NCBI GenBank assembly: GCA_020851565.1
Contig: JADZCN010000066.1
Span: forward strand, 1-38,983
Direction of reading: 5' to 3'
Source of the DNA: Acidobacteriota bacterium
GTDB taxonomy: Bacteria > Acidobacteriota > Vicinamibacteria > Vicinamibacterales > UBA2999
Length of the DNA: 38,983 nucleotides
How positions within the stretch are numbered: position 1 is the stretch's first letter; each line of letters begins with the position of its first letter. Positions 21,126 to 30,170 of this stretch are shown piece after piece. The position numbers were made by a program, and so were the translations under genes. The notes under the pieces were generated by a model. The model searched no databases. It saw only the letters and a program-made list of their open reading frames with translations, and had not been told where the DNA came from.

Positions 21126-23186
21126 ATGCGACGAGTCGTGCTCTTCGCGGCGATGGCGGTTGCGATTGCAGGCGCCGGCGGAACGTCGGCGCTGAACGCG
21201 GGACAGCAGGCGACGCCCGCCGACCGCCTGGACCTCGACCTCTACTGGGAATACGAGACCGTCTCGGATCCCCAGCTCTCACCGGACGGCAGCCAGGTCA
21301 TCTACACCCGGCAGTGGATCGACAAGGTGAACGACAAGCGCGAGTCGTCCCTGTGGGTGATGAACGCCGACGGATCGAGGAACCGCTTCCTCGTCCGCGG
21401 CAGCAATGCCCGCTGGTCCCCCACCGGGGATCGCATCGTCTACACGGCGCAGGGCGAGCCCAAGGGCACGCAGATCTTCGTGCGCTACATGGACGCCGAA
21501 GGCGCAGTGACGCAGATCACGCGCGTGGAGAAGGCGCCCACCAACGTGTCGTGGTCACCGGACGGTGCATCCGTGGCGTTCACCATGAAGGTCGAGGAGA
21601 AGAACACCTGGCCCATCAAGATGCCGAAGGCGCCCGAGGGCGCCAGGTGGACCGAGGCGCCTCGCGTCGTCGAGCGGCTCGATTACCGGCAGGACCGCGA
21701 GGGCTTCACCGACGACGGCTATCGGCACCTGTTCGTGGTTCCCGCCACCGGTGGCACGGCCCGGCAGCTCACCGATGGGGACTGGGATCACAACGGCGTG
21801 GAGTGGACTCCCGACGGATCGAAGATCCTCTTCACCTCGCTGCGGATGCCCGATGCCGACTACCAGTGGCGCGAGAGCGAGATCTACGCTGTCACCGTGG
21901 CCACGGGCGCCATCTCGCAGCTCACGCGGCGCAAGGGGCCTGACAACAGCCCCAAGGTCTCGCCCGACGGCAAGCGCGTGGCCTACACCGGCTACGACTG
22001 GACGAAGAACACGTGGCAGGACAGCAAGCTCTACGTGATGGACATCGACGGCGGCAACCCGCGCCTGGTGTCGGGCACGTGGGATCGCTCGCCGCAGAAC
22101 CTGCAGTGGAGGGAGGACGGCACCGGCGTCTACTTCACGGCACAGGATCAGGGGACGCAGAACCTCTTCTTCCTGCCGCTGGCCGGCACGCGCGCGGATG
22201 AGGTGCAGCCGGTCACGCGCGGCACGCACATGCTCGCGGCCTCGAGCATGGCAAAGGGCAAGGCGGTCGGTGTCCTCAGTTCATACAGCAAGCCGCCCGA
22301 TATCGTGACCTGGGATCTGGCGGCACCGCAGCAGATCAGGCAGCTCACGGCGGTGAACGACGACATCCTCGCGGGACGCAAGCTCGGCGAGGTGACCGAG
22401 ATGTGGTACACGTCCGTGGACGGCCTGAAGATCCAGGGCTGGTACATCACGCCGCCCGATTTCGATCCCGCGAAGAAGTACCCGATGCAGCTGCACATCC
22501 ACGGCGGCCCGCACGGGATGTACAACGTCGGCTTCAACTACGGCTGGCAGGAGATGGCGGCCAACGGCTACGTCATCCTCTACACCAACCCGCGCGGCAG
22601 CACGGGCTACGGAAGCGCGTTCGGCAACCAGATCATGCGCGCGTACCCGAGCAAGGACTACGACGACCTGATGGCCGGCGTGGACGAGCTGCTGAAGAAG
22701 GGCTTCGTCGACCAGCAGAACATGTTCGTCACCGGGTGCAGCGGCGGCGGCGTGCTCACCGCGTGGACGGTGGGCAAGACGGACCGCTTCGCCGCGGCGT
22801 CGGCCAACTGCCCCGTCATCGACTGGCTCAGCTTCGTCGGGACCACCGACGGCGCCACCTGGTACTACAACTTCGAGAAGCTCCCCTGGGAGGACCCGTC
22901 CGAGCACCTGCGCCGCTCACCGCTCACCTACGTGGGCCACGTCAAGACGCCGACGATGTTGATGACGGGCGTGCAGGACCTGCGGACGCCCATCCCGCAG
23001 ACCGAGCAGTTCTACAGCGCGCTGAAGCTGCTGAAGGTGCCGACAGCCATGGTGCGATTCAACAACGAGTGGCACGGCACGTCGTCCACGCCGTCGAACT
23101 TCGTCCGGACGCAGCTCTATCTGCGCTACTGGTTCGACAGGCACAGGCGGGGGCCGGCGGCCACGACGACGTCGCAGCCGCAATAA
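21126..23186 (+). CDS. Secreted S9 prolyl oligopeptidase family peptidase
   Basis: This 686-residue exported serine peptidase resembles dipeptidyl or acylaminoacyl peptidases. After a signal peptide comes a seven-bladed-type propeller region with repeated PQLSPDGSQVIYT and VSWSPDGASVAF units (about 45-400). The alpha/beta-hydrolase domain follows with HIHGGPHGMY, the nucleophile Ser539 in GCSGGG, Asp in GVQDLRTP and His in NEWHGT. It cuts short peptides and probably acts in the periplasm. ATG 21126 fits the AGGAGG box six bases upstream; ATG 21120 would leave no room for it. The 3' end is followed by a strong hairpin. Confidence 0.93.
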   Translation: MRRVVLFAAMAVAIAGAGGTSALNAGQQATPADRLDLDLYWEYETVSDPQLSPDGSQVIYTRQWIDKVNDKRESSLWVMNADGSRNRFLVRGSNARWSPTGDRIVYTAQGEPKGTQIFVRYMDAEGAVTQITRVEKAPTNVSWSPDGASVAFTMKVEEKNTWPIKMPKAPEGARWTEAPRVVERLDYRQDREGFTDDGYRHLFVVPATGGTARQLTDGDWDHNGVEWTPDGSKILFTSLRMPDADYQWRESEIYAVTVATGAISQLTRRKGPDNSPKVSPDGKRVAYTGYDWTKNTWQDSKLYVMDIDGGNPRLVSGTWDRSPQNLQWREDGTGVYFTAQDQGTQNLFFLPLAGTRADEVQPVTRGTHMLAASSMAKGKAVGVLSSYSKPPDIVTWDLAAPQQIRQLTAVNDDILAGRKLGEVTEMWYTSVDGLKIQGWYITPPDFDPAKKYPMQLHIHGGPHGMYNVGFNYGWQEMAANGYVILYTNPRGSTGYGSAFGNQIMRAYPSKDYDDLMAGVDELLKKGFVDQQNMFVTGCSGGGVLTAWTVGKTDRFAAASANCPVIDWLSFVGTTDGATWYYNFEKLPWEDPSEHLRRSPLTYVGHVKTPTMLMTGVQDLRTPIPQTEQFYSALKLLKVPTAMVRFNNEWHGTSSTPSNFVRTQLYLRYWFDRHRRGPAATTTSQPQ

Positions 23187-23234
23187 CGCGGGGCGCGAGA
23201 CCGGCCGCGGCGCGTGCGCGGACGACAACGGTTC

Positions 23235-23259
23235 GCGGGCAGGCGCCGAGCCTGCCCGC
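23235..23259. terminator. 10-bp stem, 5-base loop hairpin between convergent genes
   Basis: GCGGGCAGGC, loop GCCGA, then GCCTGCCCGC. It lies between the converging S9 and ABM genes. No T-tract follows. Confidence 0.5.
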
Positions 23260-23293
23260 GCGTCCGCTTCCACGCACGCCGCCTCCTCGATCG

Positions 23294-23599
23294 TCAGCCG
23301 CGCGGTACCTTGGCGCCGAGCACGTCGATGGGCTCGATGCCCGGCGGCGCCGCGAAGAGCTCGGGCGCCTGGGCCATCAGGGCCTGCGCGATGGGGCCGT
23401 TCAGGTGCGCCTGCCGGCCGGTCTCGTCGGCAAACGCATCGAACACGCCGAAGGTGGATGGCCCGAGTCGCAAGGCAAACCAGACAGGCGTCGTGCTTTC
23501 CTGGTTGGCGAGCTGCAGGCCGGTCTCCAGGAACTTCGCGACGGCCTCCTCCTTGCCGGGCTTCGCTTCGAGTCGGGCGAACAGGGCACGTGTATACAT
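23294..23599 (-). CDS. Small ABM-type (antibiotic biosynthesis monooxygenase-like) protein
   Basis: This 101-residue soluble protein has the dimeric alpha/beta-barrel ABM pattern: MYTRALFARLEAKPGKEEAVAKFL, then STTPVWFALRLGPSTFGVFDAFADETGRQAHL. Related proteins oxidise small aromatic compounds or quinols without a cofactor, or act as detoxifying monooxygenases; the substrate here is unknown. GGGAGA a few bases before ATG is a good ribosome site. The gene stands alone, convergent with the S9 peptidase, and a double dyad lies about 60-100 bases upstream. Confidence 0.9.
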   Translation of the reverse strand: MYTRALFARLEAKPGKEEAVAKFLETGLQLANQESTTPVWFALRLGPSTFGVFDAFADETGRQAHLNGPIAQALMAQAPELFAAPPGIEPIDVLGAKVPRG

Positions 23600-23660
23600 G
23601 GCAATCTCCCTCGAAAGGTTGTGAGATCGCAACGGTAACGCCTGGGCTCGCTGCGGCCAA

Positions 23661-23697
23661 CTGGCAAGATTGTCAATTTTGACATTGTTCTTGCCAG
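23661..23697. promoter_or_regulatory. Nested inverted repeats upstream of the ABM gene
   Basis: CTGGCAAGA at 23661 pairs with TCTTGCCAG ending at 23697. Inside, TGTCAA-TT-TTGACA forms a second dyad with a slightly different centre. The block is AT-rich for this genome. It is a likely operator and -35 region for the ABM gene (TTGACA on the minus strand). Confidence 0.45.
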
Positions 23698-23739
23698 CTC
23701 CGAGTGGGAGCGCTGAATCGCGCGGTGCCCCCGCCGCCC

Positions 23740-26019
23740 TCAGGGCACGATCACCACGACCTCGTTCGAAGCCACGCCAGCCCCCAGGCTGTTCACCGCC
23801 CGGACGCGGACGTAGTACCGGCCCGGCGGGACGCCCGCGTACGCGAGGCTGGTGGCTGCACTGCCGGTGTCCTGCCGCAACAGGTCGGCCAGACCCGGGC
23901 CGGATCCGGCCTCCAAGGTGTAGCTCGTCGGGGCTCCCTCCGTTGGCGCCGTCCACGTCAGGTTCACCGTCGATCCGCTGAGGGAGTACGCCAGCGCGGT
24001 GGGCGCGCCTGGCGGCGCTGGAACATTCCCGACGTTGAGCATGATCTCAAGCGACGGCTCGCTTCGATCGCTGCCCCTCACCGCGCGCACGCGGAGGAAG
24101 TAGAAGCCGTCCGGCACCGGATCGAAGGTCAGGAACTGCCCGGCAACGAGGGCCGAGCCGATGTTGGCCAATCCGGCGGCAGTGCCGGCCTCGACGAGAT
24201 AGCCGGTGGGCTCGGCGCCGGCGGTTGGTGCAGCCCAGGTCAACGTCAGGCGTCGGCCACTCATCCACACAAAGGGGCGAGTAGTGGGTGGGGCGAGAGG
24301 CGCGGTGGGCCCGTAGGGCGGGACGTTGACTTCGAGGTCGTCGGTCGGGGGACCGATGCCGAAGCTGTTACGGGCCCGAACGCGGACGTAGTAGCGGCCA
24401 GGCACCACGCCCGGGACATCGTAAGGCGAGGAATTCGTCGAGGCCGTGAACGCCGTGCTCCCGGGGGACAGGCCGGCTTCAAGGACGTAGTCGGTGAACG
24501 TCGGACCGGAGAGCGGCGGCTCCCACGCAAGGCCCACCAGGCCATCATTGACGAAGGCGCGCAGGCCGGATGGCGCGGCCGGCGGACCGGTCAGCACGGA
24601 GAGGTCGAAGTCGATGCCCGATGTCACCGCGCCGCCGCCGTTCACCGTGATCGGCGTGCCGGTGGTCAGGAGCAGCGGCTCGCACCCCGTGTCGTTCGGA
24701 CAGGGAATATTGTCGAAGATCTCGTCGACGTGGCCGACCCGCATCTGGGTGTACGCGTAGTAGGTGCCAGGCGGGAGCATTCGAATCTCGTACTCGCCCG
24801 GCGCCGGCCAGATGATGCTCGACGCCCCCTCGATTCGCCCACCCGCCAGGCGGCGAAACACGCGCACAAAGGGGTAGCTCAGGGGCGCGGATGTGGCGGC
24901 GTCCCGCACGACACCCCGAATTACGCCGCCGGTGACGAGATCGAAGTCCACGCCCGACGTCGTGTCGCCGAACGTGACCGGAATGGCCGTCCCGTCCGTG
25001 AGGTCACATGTGTGGCTCACGCACGAGAGGCCGTCGTACAACGCTGTCACGTAGCCCGAAGAGTCTAAGTTCTTCACGACGGCATAGTGGTTGCCGCTCA
25101 CGAGGCCTTCGACCGCGTAGGCCCCGGACGAGTCTGCGCAGTCCCATCCCGCGAAATCGAACACCGCGCTGACGGGGTTGTAGCGGTACGCATCCACGCA
25201 GGCGCCCGGCACGGGCGCAAGGGTCACGGCGTCCCTGACGACGCCGGTGATGCGGCCGCCGCGCTCCAGCTCGAAGTTCGTTCCGCCACTGGTCACGCCG
25301 AGCGCCACCTCGATCGGCGTCCCGCCTTCGGTATTGGAGCAGCCCCAGGCGTGACCGCAGTGCACGTTGTCGAAGATCTCGTTGACGTATCCAGTCGGCG
25401 CGCCGAGCGTGCTGGCGTAGTACTGCCCAGCCGGCAGCCCGCGAATCAGGTACTCCCCATTCGCGTCGGTCGTCGAGCCGGAGACAGGCCAGCTCCCCCC
25501 GGTCGGGTTGACCAGGTTCGCGGTGACCGTCACGCCCGCCAGCGGGTTCCCCGTGTCCGCCGCCGTCACGCGTCCGGCAATGCCGCCGCCGAGATCCAGG
25601 CCGAAGTCCTTGCCGCTCGCCGTCGCACCGGCCGTGACGATGATGGGCGTGCCGAGCAGGCACCCGAAGCACATGGGCGAGGCCGGCGCGTCGACGAGGC
25701 CCGCCCCTGCAGGGGCGCAACCTCCGCGGCAGAGCAGGTCGTCGTAGATTTCGTTGGTCAGGCCGAGCTGGTTGGTCGTGAATGCGTAGTAGCGTCCAGC
25801 GGGCACGTTCAGGATCTGGTACCGGCCGGCGTCATTGCTGGTCCCGGTGTCCCCGGTGATGTAGCCCTCCGCATCCACCAACGTCACGGTGACGCCGGGC
25901 ACCGGGGTTCCCGAAGGCGCGTGCCTCACGCTGCCGGTGACGGCGCCGGTCTGCGCCCAGGCGATGGATGAGAACAAGGTAACCGTCAACGCCGCGGGCA
26001 GGACGATGCGGCACGACAT
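23740..26019 (-). CDS. Secreted CnaB/carboxypeptidase-regulatory-like and FN3 surface protein with paired-Cys repeats
   Basis: This 759-residue exported protein has a signal peptide ending IAWAQ. Four CnaB-like (carboxypeptidase regulatory-like, prealbumin fold) units fill about residues 25-490. Each contains a piece like YVNEIFDN, then two Cys 5-6 residues apart, then GTPI or its equivalent, SGxDFxL and GGxIxGxVxDA. Three fibronectin type III domains follow (about 490-759), each ending like YYVRVRAVNSLG. No enzyme motif is seen, so it is probably a surface or matrix protein. The Cys pairs should form disulfides after export. AGGAG before ATG 26019 supports the start. The C-terminal FN3 domains resemble those of the 6857-9391 protein. 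Confidence 0.88.
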   Translation of the reverse strand: MSCRIVLPAALTVTLFSSIAWAQTGAVTGSVRHAPSGTPVPGVTVTLVDAEGYITGDTGTSNDAGRYQILNVPAGRYYAFTTNQLGLTNEIYDDLLCRGGCAPAGAGLVDAPASPMCFGCLLGTPIIVTAGATASGKDFGLDLGGGIAGRVTAADTGNPLAGVTVTANLVNPTGGSWPVSGSTTDANGEYLIRGLPAGQYYASTLGAPTGYVNEIFDNVHCGHAWGCSNTEGGTPIEVALGVTSGGTNFELERGGRITGVVRDAVTLAPVPGACVDAYRYNPVSAVFDFAGWDCADSSGAYAVEGLVSGNHYAVVKNLDSSGYVTALYDGLSCVSHTCDLTDGTAIPVTFGDTTSGVDFDLVTGGVIRGVVRDAATSAPLSYPFVRVFRRLAGGRIEGASSIIWPAPGEYEIRMLPPGTYYAYTQMRVGHVDEIFDNIPCPNDTGCEPLLLTTGTPITVNGGGAVTSGIDFDLSVLTGPPAAPSGLRAFVNDGLVGLAWEPPLSGPTFTDYVLEAGLSPGSTAFTASTNSSPYDVPGVVPGRYYVRVRARNSFGIGPPTDDLEVNVPPYGPTAPLAPPTTRPFVWMSGRRLTLTWAAPTAGAEPTGYLVEAGTAAGLANIGSALVAGQFLTFDPVPDGFYFLRVRAVRGSDRSEPSLEIMLNVGNVPAPPGAPTALAYSLSGSTVNLTWTAPTEGAPTSYTLEAGSGPGLADLLRQDTGSAATSLAYAGVPPGRYYVRVRAVNSLGAGVASNEVVVIVP

Positions 26020-26196
26020 GGCGAACTCCTTCAGGCATCGTCCAGCCCAACCATCGAGCCGGACAGGGCATGAGAGAGCAAGAACCCGGCCAGCGCGCAG
26101 CGCGCGGAATGCCCCGCAATCGGGTGCTGGCAGGGACCGTGCGCCGAGTCTCCGGCGAGCGTCGGAGTGAGGCGGCGGATGACGTGCCGGGCTCGC

Positions 26197-26649
26197 CTAC
26201 TGTATCTGCAGCAGCTGGACGTCGAAGACGAGCATCCCGAACGGCGGCTGCTGTCCCTGGTACGCCAGGTCCTCGGGAATCCAGAACCGGCGCGTCTCGC
26301 CGACGACCATGAGCTGGACGCCTTCCGTCCAGCCGCGAATCACCTTGTTCAGGGAAAACGTGACCGGCTCGCCGCGCGTGACCGAGCTGTCGAACATCCG
26401 CCCGTCAGTGGTCCACCCCGAGTAGTGCACCGTCACGCGGGACGTGGATGTCGGGTGCACCGTGCCACTGCCCGGGGCGATGACCTTCGATGCCAGGCCC
26501 GACCGGGTCGAGACGGCATCGGCGGGTGGCGCGGCGACGTCGGGGGGCGGATCGGTGCGCACCGTCACGGTCGAGCGGTTGTCGCGCGGCCCGCATGCCA
26601 GCAGGCACAGGCAGGCGGCAACCGCGATGGCCAAAGCAGGAACGCGCAT
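26197..26649 (-). CDS. FKBP-type peptidyl-prolyl isomerase lipoprotein
   Basis: This 150-residue protein has a lipoprotein signal (CLCLLACG, with acylation expected on the last Cys). After a short Pro-rich linker comes one FKBP domain: VTVHYSGWTTDGRMFDSS, VIRGWTEGVQLMVVGETRRFWIPEDLAY and GMLVFDVQLLQI. FKBPs help exported proteins fold by turning prolyl bonds; this one should sit on the periplasmic face of a membrane. It lies 14 bases downstream of the aminotransferase and is probably on the same transcript, although no functional link is obvious. Confidence 0.92.
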   Translation of the reverse strand: MRVPALAIAVAACLCLLACGPRDNRSTVTVRTDPPPDVAAPPADAVSTRSGLASKVIAPGSGTVHPTSTSRVTVHYSGWTTDGRMFDSSVTRGEPVTFSLNKVIRGWTEGVQLMVVGETRRFWIPEDLAYQGQQPPFGMLVFDVQLLQIQ

Positions 26650-26663
26650 GACCGGCCGCTCCC

Positions 26664-27869
26664 TCACCGCGCGGGCGCGCCCGCGTCGCGGATCACGTGT
26701 GCCAGCGCAGCCACACCGGCGTCGATCTTCTCCGGCGACACCGTGACGAACGACAGGCGCAGCGTGTCGGCACGAGGGCCCTCGGCGTAGAAGGGCGCGC
26801 CTGGCACGTAGGCGACGCCGGCCTCCACGGCCTTCGGGAGCAGCGCGGTGGCGTCCACTCCGCCTGCCAGCTCCAGCCAGAAGAACATGCCGCCGACGGG
26901 CCGCTGCCAGGTGGCGAGCCCGGTCATGTGGCGATCCAGCGCGTCGGCCATCGCGTCGCGATGCGCGCGGTAGCGCGCGCGAATCGCCTCGATGTGGTCG
27001 TCCAGCATGCCGCTCTTCAGCACCTCGTGCACGATGCGCTGGTTGAAGATGGCGGTGTGCAGGTCGGCCGCCTGCTTCGCCTGCAGGAGCTTCGGGTAGA
27101 GCGCAGGCGGGGCCACCACGTAGCCGAGGCGCAGGCCCGGCGCCAGTACCTTGGAGAACGAGCCGAGGTAGAGCACGCCCTCCGGCCAGCGGGACGCCAG
27201 GCCTCGCGGCGGCGCTGTGTCGTACCAGAGATCCCCGTACGGGTTGTCCTCCACGAGCGGCAGGCCTTCGCGTCGTGCGGCATCCACGAGTGCCGCGCGC
27301 CGTACCTCGCTGTACACGTGGCCCCTCGGGTTCTGGAAATTCGGGAGCACGTACGCGAACCGGGCACCGCGCGCCGCAGTGGCGAGCGCATCGGGCAGCG
27401 GGCCTTCCTCGTCCGACGCCAGGCCTTCGAGCGCGCCCTCGTACGGCGTGAACGCCTGCACCGCGCCAAGGTAGGTGGGCGTCTCGACGAGCACGCGCGA
27501 GCCGGCGTCGATGAGGACCTTCCCGACCAGATCCAGGCCCTGCTGCGAGCCGTTGGTGACGAGCACCTGCGAGGGCGAGACGGACATGCCCTGGTGCGCG
27601 GCCAGGTAGTGCACCACCCACTCGCGCAGCGGCCCGTAGCCTTCGCTCGCCGCGTACTGCAGGGCCTCGCGAGGCGCGTCCCGCAATACCCGCGCGGTGG
27701 CCTCGCGCATCGCCTCCACCGGGAACGTGTCGGCCGAGGGCAGGCCACCGGCCAGCGAGATGATACCGGGGCGCTCGGTGACCTTGAGCAGCTCGCGGAT
27801 GACGGACGGGTTCATACGCGCGGTGCGGCGCGCCAGCGTGAAGGGCGAGGTGGCGATCTCAGTGGGCAT
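26664..27869 (-). CDS. PLP-dependent class I/II aminotransferase (2-aminoadipate/aromatic aminotransferase-like)
   Basis: This 401-residue cytoplasmic aminotransferase moves amino groups between amino acids and 2-oxo acids. It has ISLAGGLPSADTFP near the N-terminus, QYAASEGYGPLREWV, NGSQQGLDL (cofactor phosphate region), PNFQNPRG, EDNPYGDLWY (Asp and Tyr that hold PLP), LGSFSKVLAPGLRLGYV with the PLP Lys, and a C-terminal Arg in RLSFVT. The layout matches LysN/2-aminoadipate aminotransferases and the catalytic half of MocR proteins, without the HTH domain. ATG 27869 gives the usual length. Confidence 0.92.
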   Translation of the reverse strand: MPTEIATSPFTLARRTARMNPSVIRELLKVTERPGIISLAGGLPSADTFPVEAMREATARVLRDAPREALQYAASEGYGPLREWVVHYLAAHQGMSVSPSQVLVTNGSQQGLDLVGKVLIDAGSRVLVETPTYLGAVQAFTPYEGALEGLASDEEGPLPDALATAARGARFAYVLPNFQNPRGHVYSEVRRAALVDAARREGLPLVEDNPYGDLWYDTAPPRGLASRWPEGVLYLGSFSKVLAPGLRLGYVVAPPALYPKLLQAKQAADLHTAIFNQRIVHEVLKSGMLDDHIEAIRARYRAHRDAMADALDRHMTGLATWQRPVGGMFFWLELAGGVDATALLPKAVEAGVAYVPGAPFYAEGPRADTLRLSFVTVSPEKIDAGVAALAHVIRDAGAPAR

Positions 27870-27940
27870 CGGTGGCTCGCAACGATCATATCCCCCTTCG
27901 CTCGTCCGCATGGCCACGCGAGCTCTGGCGAGGCAGGCCC

Positions 27941-28018
27941 CGTCCGCACCCGTTCGCACCCGCCCGCACCTGCCAGCAACCGCTCGCACCCATCCGCACC
28001 CGTTCGCACCCGTCCCTC
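27941..28018. repeat. Tandem repeat of the CCGCCCGCAC/GTTCGCACCC family
   Basis: 9-10 bp units built on CGCACCCG fill the divergent gap between the aminotransferase and the PQQ dehydrogenase. The rest of the 175-base gap shows no clear promoter. Confidence 0.8.
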
Positions 28019-28044
28019 GTGATATACCTCCCGTCGAGAACGAC

Positions 28045-30072
28045 ATGCGTGTCCAGCCTTGTGTTCCGCGGCGGATTGCGGCCCTGCTGACCATCGCGGC
28101 CCTGTCTGCGACCACTCTGCACGGACAGTCCGGCGCGAAGAACGGGGAGTGGCCCACCTACGGGGGCGACCTCGGCCACACGCGCTACGCCCCCCTCGAC
28201 CAGATCGACGCCTCGAACTTCGGCAGGCTCGAGCTGGCGTGGCGGCTCAAGACCGACAGCCTCGGCCCCAGGCCGGAGTTCAACCTGCAGTCCACGCCGC
28301 TCATGGTGAAGGGGCGGCTCTACTCCACCGCCGGCACGCGTCGGGCCGTCGTCGCGCTCGATGCCGCAACCGGCGAGCTGAAGTGGGTGTTCTCCCTGGA
28401 CGAGGGCGCGAGGGGCGCCGCGGCACCGCGGCAGCTCTCGGGGCGCGGCCTGTCGTACTGGTCCGACGGCAGGGACGAACGCATCCTCTACGTCACGCCC
28501 GGCTATCAGCTGGTCGCGCTCGACGCGGCCAGCGGACGACCCGTCCCGGGCTTCGGCCGGGACGGCATTGTCGATCTGAAGCAGAACTTCGACCAGGACC
28601 TCGACCTGGTGAACGCAGCCGTGGGCCTGCACGCGACGCCGATGATTGCGGGCGACGTCGTGATCGTCGGCGCGGCGTTCGAAACCGGCGCCAATCCGAA
28701 GAGCCGCATGAACGTGAAGGGCTACGTGCGCGGGTTCGACGTGCGCACGGGCAAGCGCCTCTGGATCTTCCGCACCATCCCCGCCCCGGGCGAAGTGGGC
28801 CACGAGACATGGCTGAAGGACTCGTGGGCCTACACGGGCAATACCGGCGTGTGGGCACAGATCTCGGTCGACCCGGAGCTGGGTCTCGCCTATCTTCCCG
28901 TGGAGCTGCCCACGCACGACTACTACGGCGGCTACCGCCCGGGCGACAACCTGTTCAGCGAGAGCCTCGTCGCCGTGGACCTGAAGACGGGCGCACGCCG
29001 GTGGCACTTCCAGCTCGTGCACCACGGCGTGTGGGACATGGACATCCCGTGCGCACCGATTCTCGCGGACGTGATGATCGACGGCCGGCTCCGGAAGATC
29101 GTCGCGCAGCCCACCAAGCAGGCGTTCCTCTACGTGTTCGATCGCGTCACGGGAGAGCCCATCTGGCCCATCGAGGAGCGGCCCGTGCCGAAGGGGGACG
29201 TGCCGGGCGAGTGGTATTCCCCGACGCAGCCGATTCCATCGAAGCCGCCGGCCTACGATCGCCAGGGCTTCTCGGTGGACGACCTGATCGACTTCACGCC
29301 GGCACTCAGGGCGGAAGGGTTGAAGGTCATCGAGCGGTACCGCATCGGCCCGGTCTTCACTCCGCCCTCGCTCAGCAGGGCCGAAGGGCCCATCGCGACG
29401 TTGACCATGGCCGCTCAGGGCGCCGCGACGAACTGGCCGGGAGGCTCGTTCGATCCGGAGACGGGCATCCTCTACGTCGCCTCGCAGAGCCAGCCGCGGC
29501 CGATGGGCCTCGTGCCGGCTCCCCCGGGCACGTCCGACCTGCCCTATTTCCAGGGCACGGTGCTCTCCGGCGCCCGCCGCTCGGGCGGCTCGGGCTCGGC
29601 CACCGCGGAAACGCCCGCGGAGGCCGCGGCGGCACGCGGTGCGCTCACCGTGCAGGGGCTGCCACTGGTGAAGCCTCCGTACAGCCGCATCAGCGCCATC
29701 GACCTGACGAAGGGTGAGATCCGATGGCAGGTGCCGCACGGCGCCACGCCGGACGCCATCCGCAATCACCCGGCATTGAAGGGACTGGACCTTCCGCCCA
29801 CGGGACGCGTGGAGAACAACGTCGGCACGCTGGTGACGAAGACGCTCCTCATCGCGGGCGAGGGCAATGCCGGACCGACGCCGTCCGGCGCACGAGGCGC
29901 GATGCTCCGCGCCTACGACAAGGCCACGGGGAAGGAAGTGGGCGCGGTGGAGATGCCGGCGCCGCAGACCGGCTCGCCGATGACCTCCATGCGGGACGGC
30001 CGGCAGTACCTCGTCGTGGCCGTCAGCGGCCCCGGGTACTCAGGCGAGCTGCGCGCATATCGCCTGCCCTGA
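28045..30072 (+). CDS. PQQ-dependent quinoprotein dehydrogenase
   Basis: This 675-residue exported oxidoreductase should use pyrroloquinoline quinone to oxidise an alcohol or sugar in the periplasm and pass electrons to the respiratory chain. A signal peptide (residues 1-28) precedes GEWPTYGGDLGHTRYAPLDQI, the typical start of the PQQ propeller. Repeated AxDxxTGxxxW units follow (VALDAATGELKWVF, VAVDLKTGARRWHF), along with HHGVWDMDIP and GGSFDPETGILYV. No CxxCH haem site is present, so an external electron acceptor is needed. The substrate cannot be told from sequence; the glucose dehydrogenase-like subgroup is nearest. No Shine-Dalgarno sequence is obvious before ATG 28045. Confidence 0.92.
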   Translation: MRVQPCVPRRIAALLTIAALSATTLHGQSGAKNGEWPTYGGDLGHTRYAPLDQIDASNFGRLELAWRLKTDSLGPRPEFNLQSTPLMVKGRLYSTAGTRRAVVALDAATGELKWVFSLDEGARGAAAPRQLSGRGLSYWSDGRDERILYVTPGYQLVALDAASGRPVPGFGRDGIVDLKQNFDQDLDLVNAAVGLHATPMIAGDVVIVGAAFETGANPKSRMNVKGYVRGFDVRTGKRLWIFRTIPAPGEVGHETWLKDSWAYTGNTGVWAQISVDPELGLAYLPVELPTHDYYGGYRPGDNLFSESLVAVDLKTGARRWHFQLVHHGVWDMDIPCAPILADVMIDGRLRKIVAQPTKQAFLYVFDRVTGEPIWPIEERPVPKGDVPGEWYSPTQPIPSKPPAYDRQGFSVDDLIDFTPALRAEGLKVIERYRIGPVFTPPSLSRAEGPIATLTMAAQGAATNWPGGSFDPETGILYVASQSQPRPMGLVPAPPGTSDLPYFQGTVLSGARRSGGSGSATAETPAEAAAARGALTVQGLPLVKPPYSRISAIDLTKGEIRWQVPHGATPDAIRNHPALKGLDLPPTGRVENNVGTLVTKTLLIAGEGNAGPTPSGARGAMLRAYDKATGKEVGAVEMPAPQTGSPMTSMRDGRQYLVVAVSGPGYSGELRAYRLP

Positions 30073-30073
30073 T

Positions 30074-30170
30074 CGCACCAGCCCGCACCCGCCCGCACCC
30101 GCCCGCACCTGCCCGCACCCGCCCGCACCCGCCCGCACCTGCCCGCACCTGTTCGCACCCGCCCGCACCC
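30074..30170. repeat. 10-bp tandem repeat (CCGCCCGCAC), about nine units
   Basis: This is the cleanest array of the 10-bp family in the window. It fills the whole space between the converging PQQ dehydrogenase and slipin stop codons. Confidence 0.9.

Noticed and set aside
30074..30170. Regular repeats that might be read as a CRISPR array
   Set aside because: Units are 10 bp with no spacers and no cas genes nearby; simple tandem repeat.
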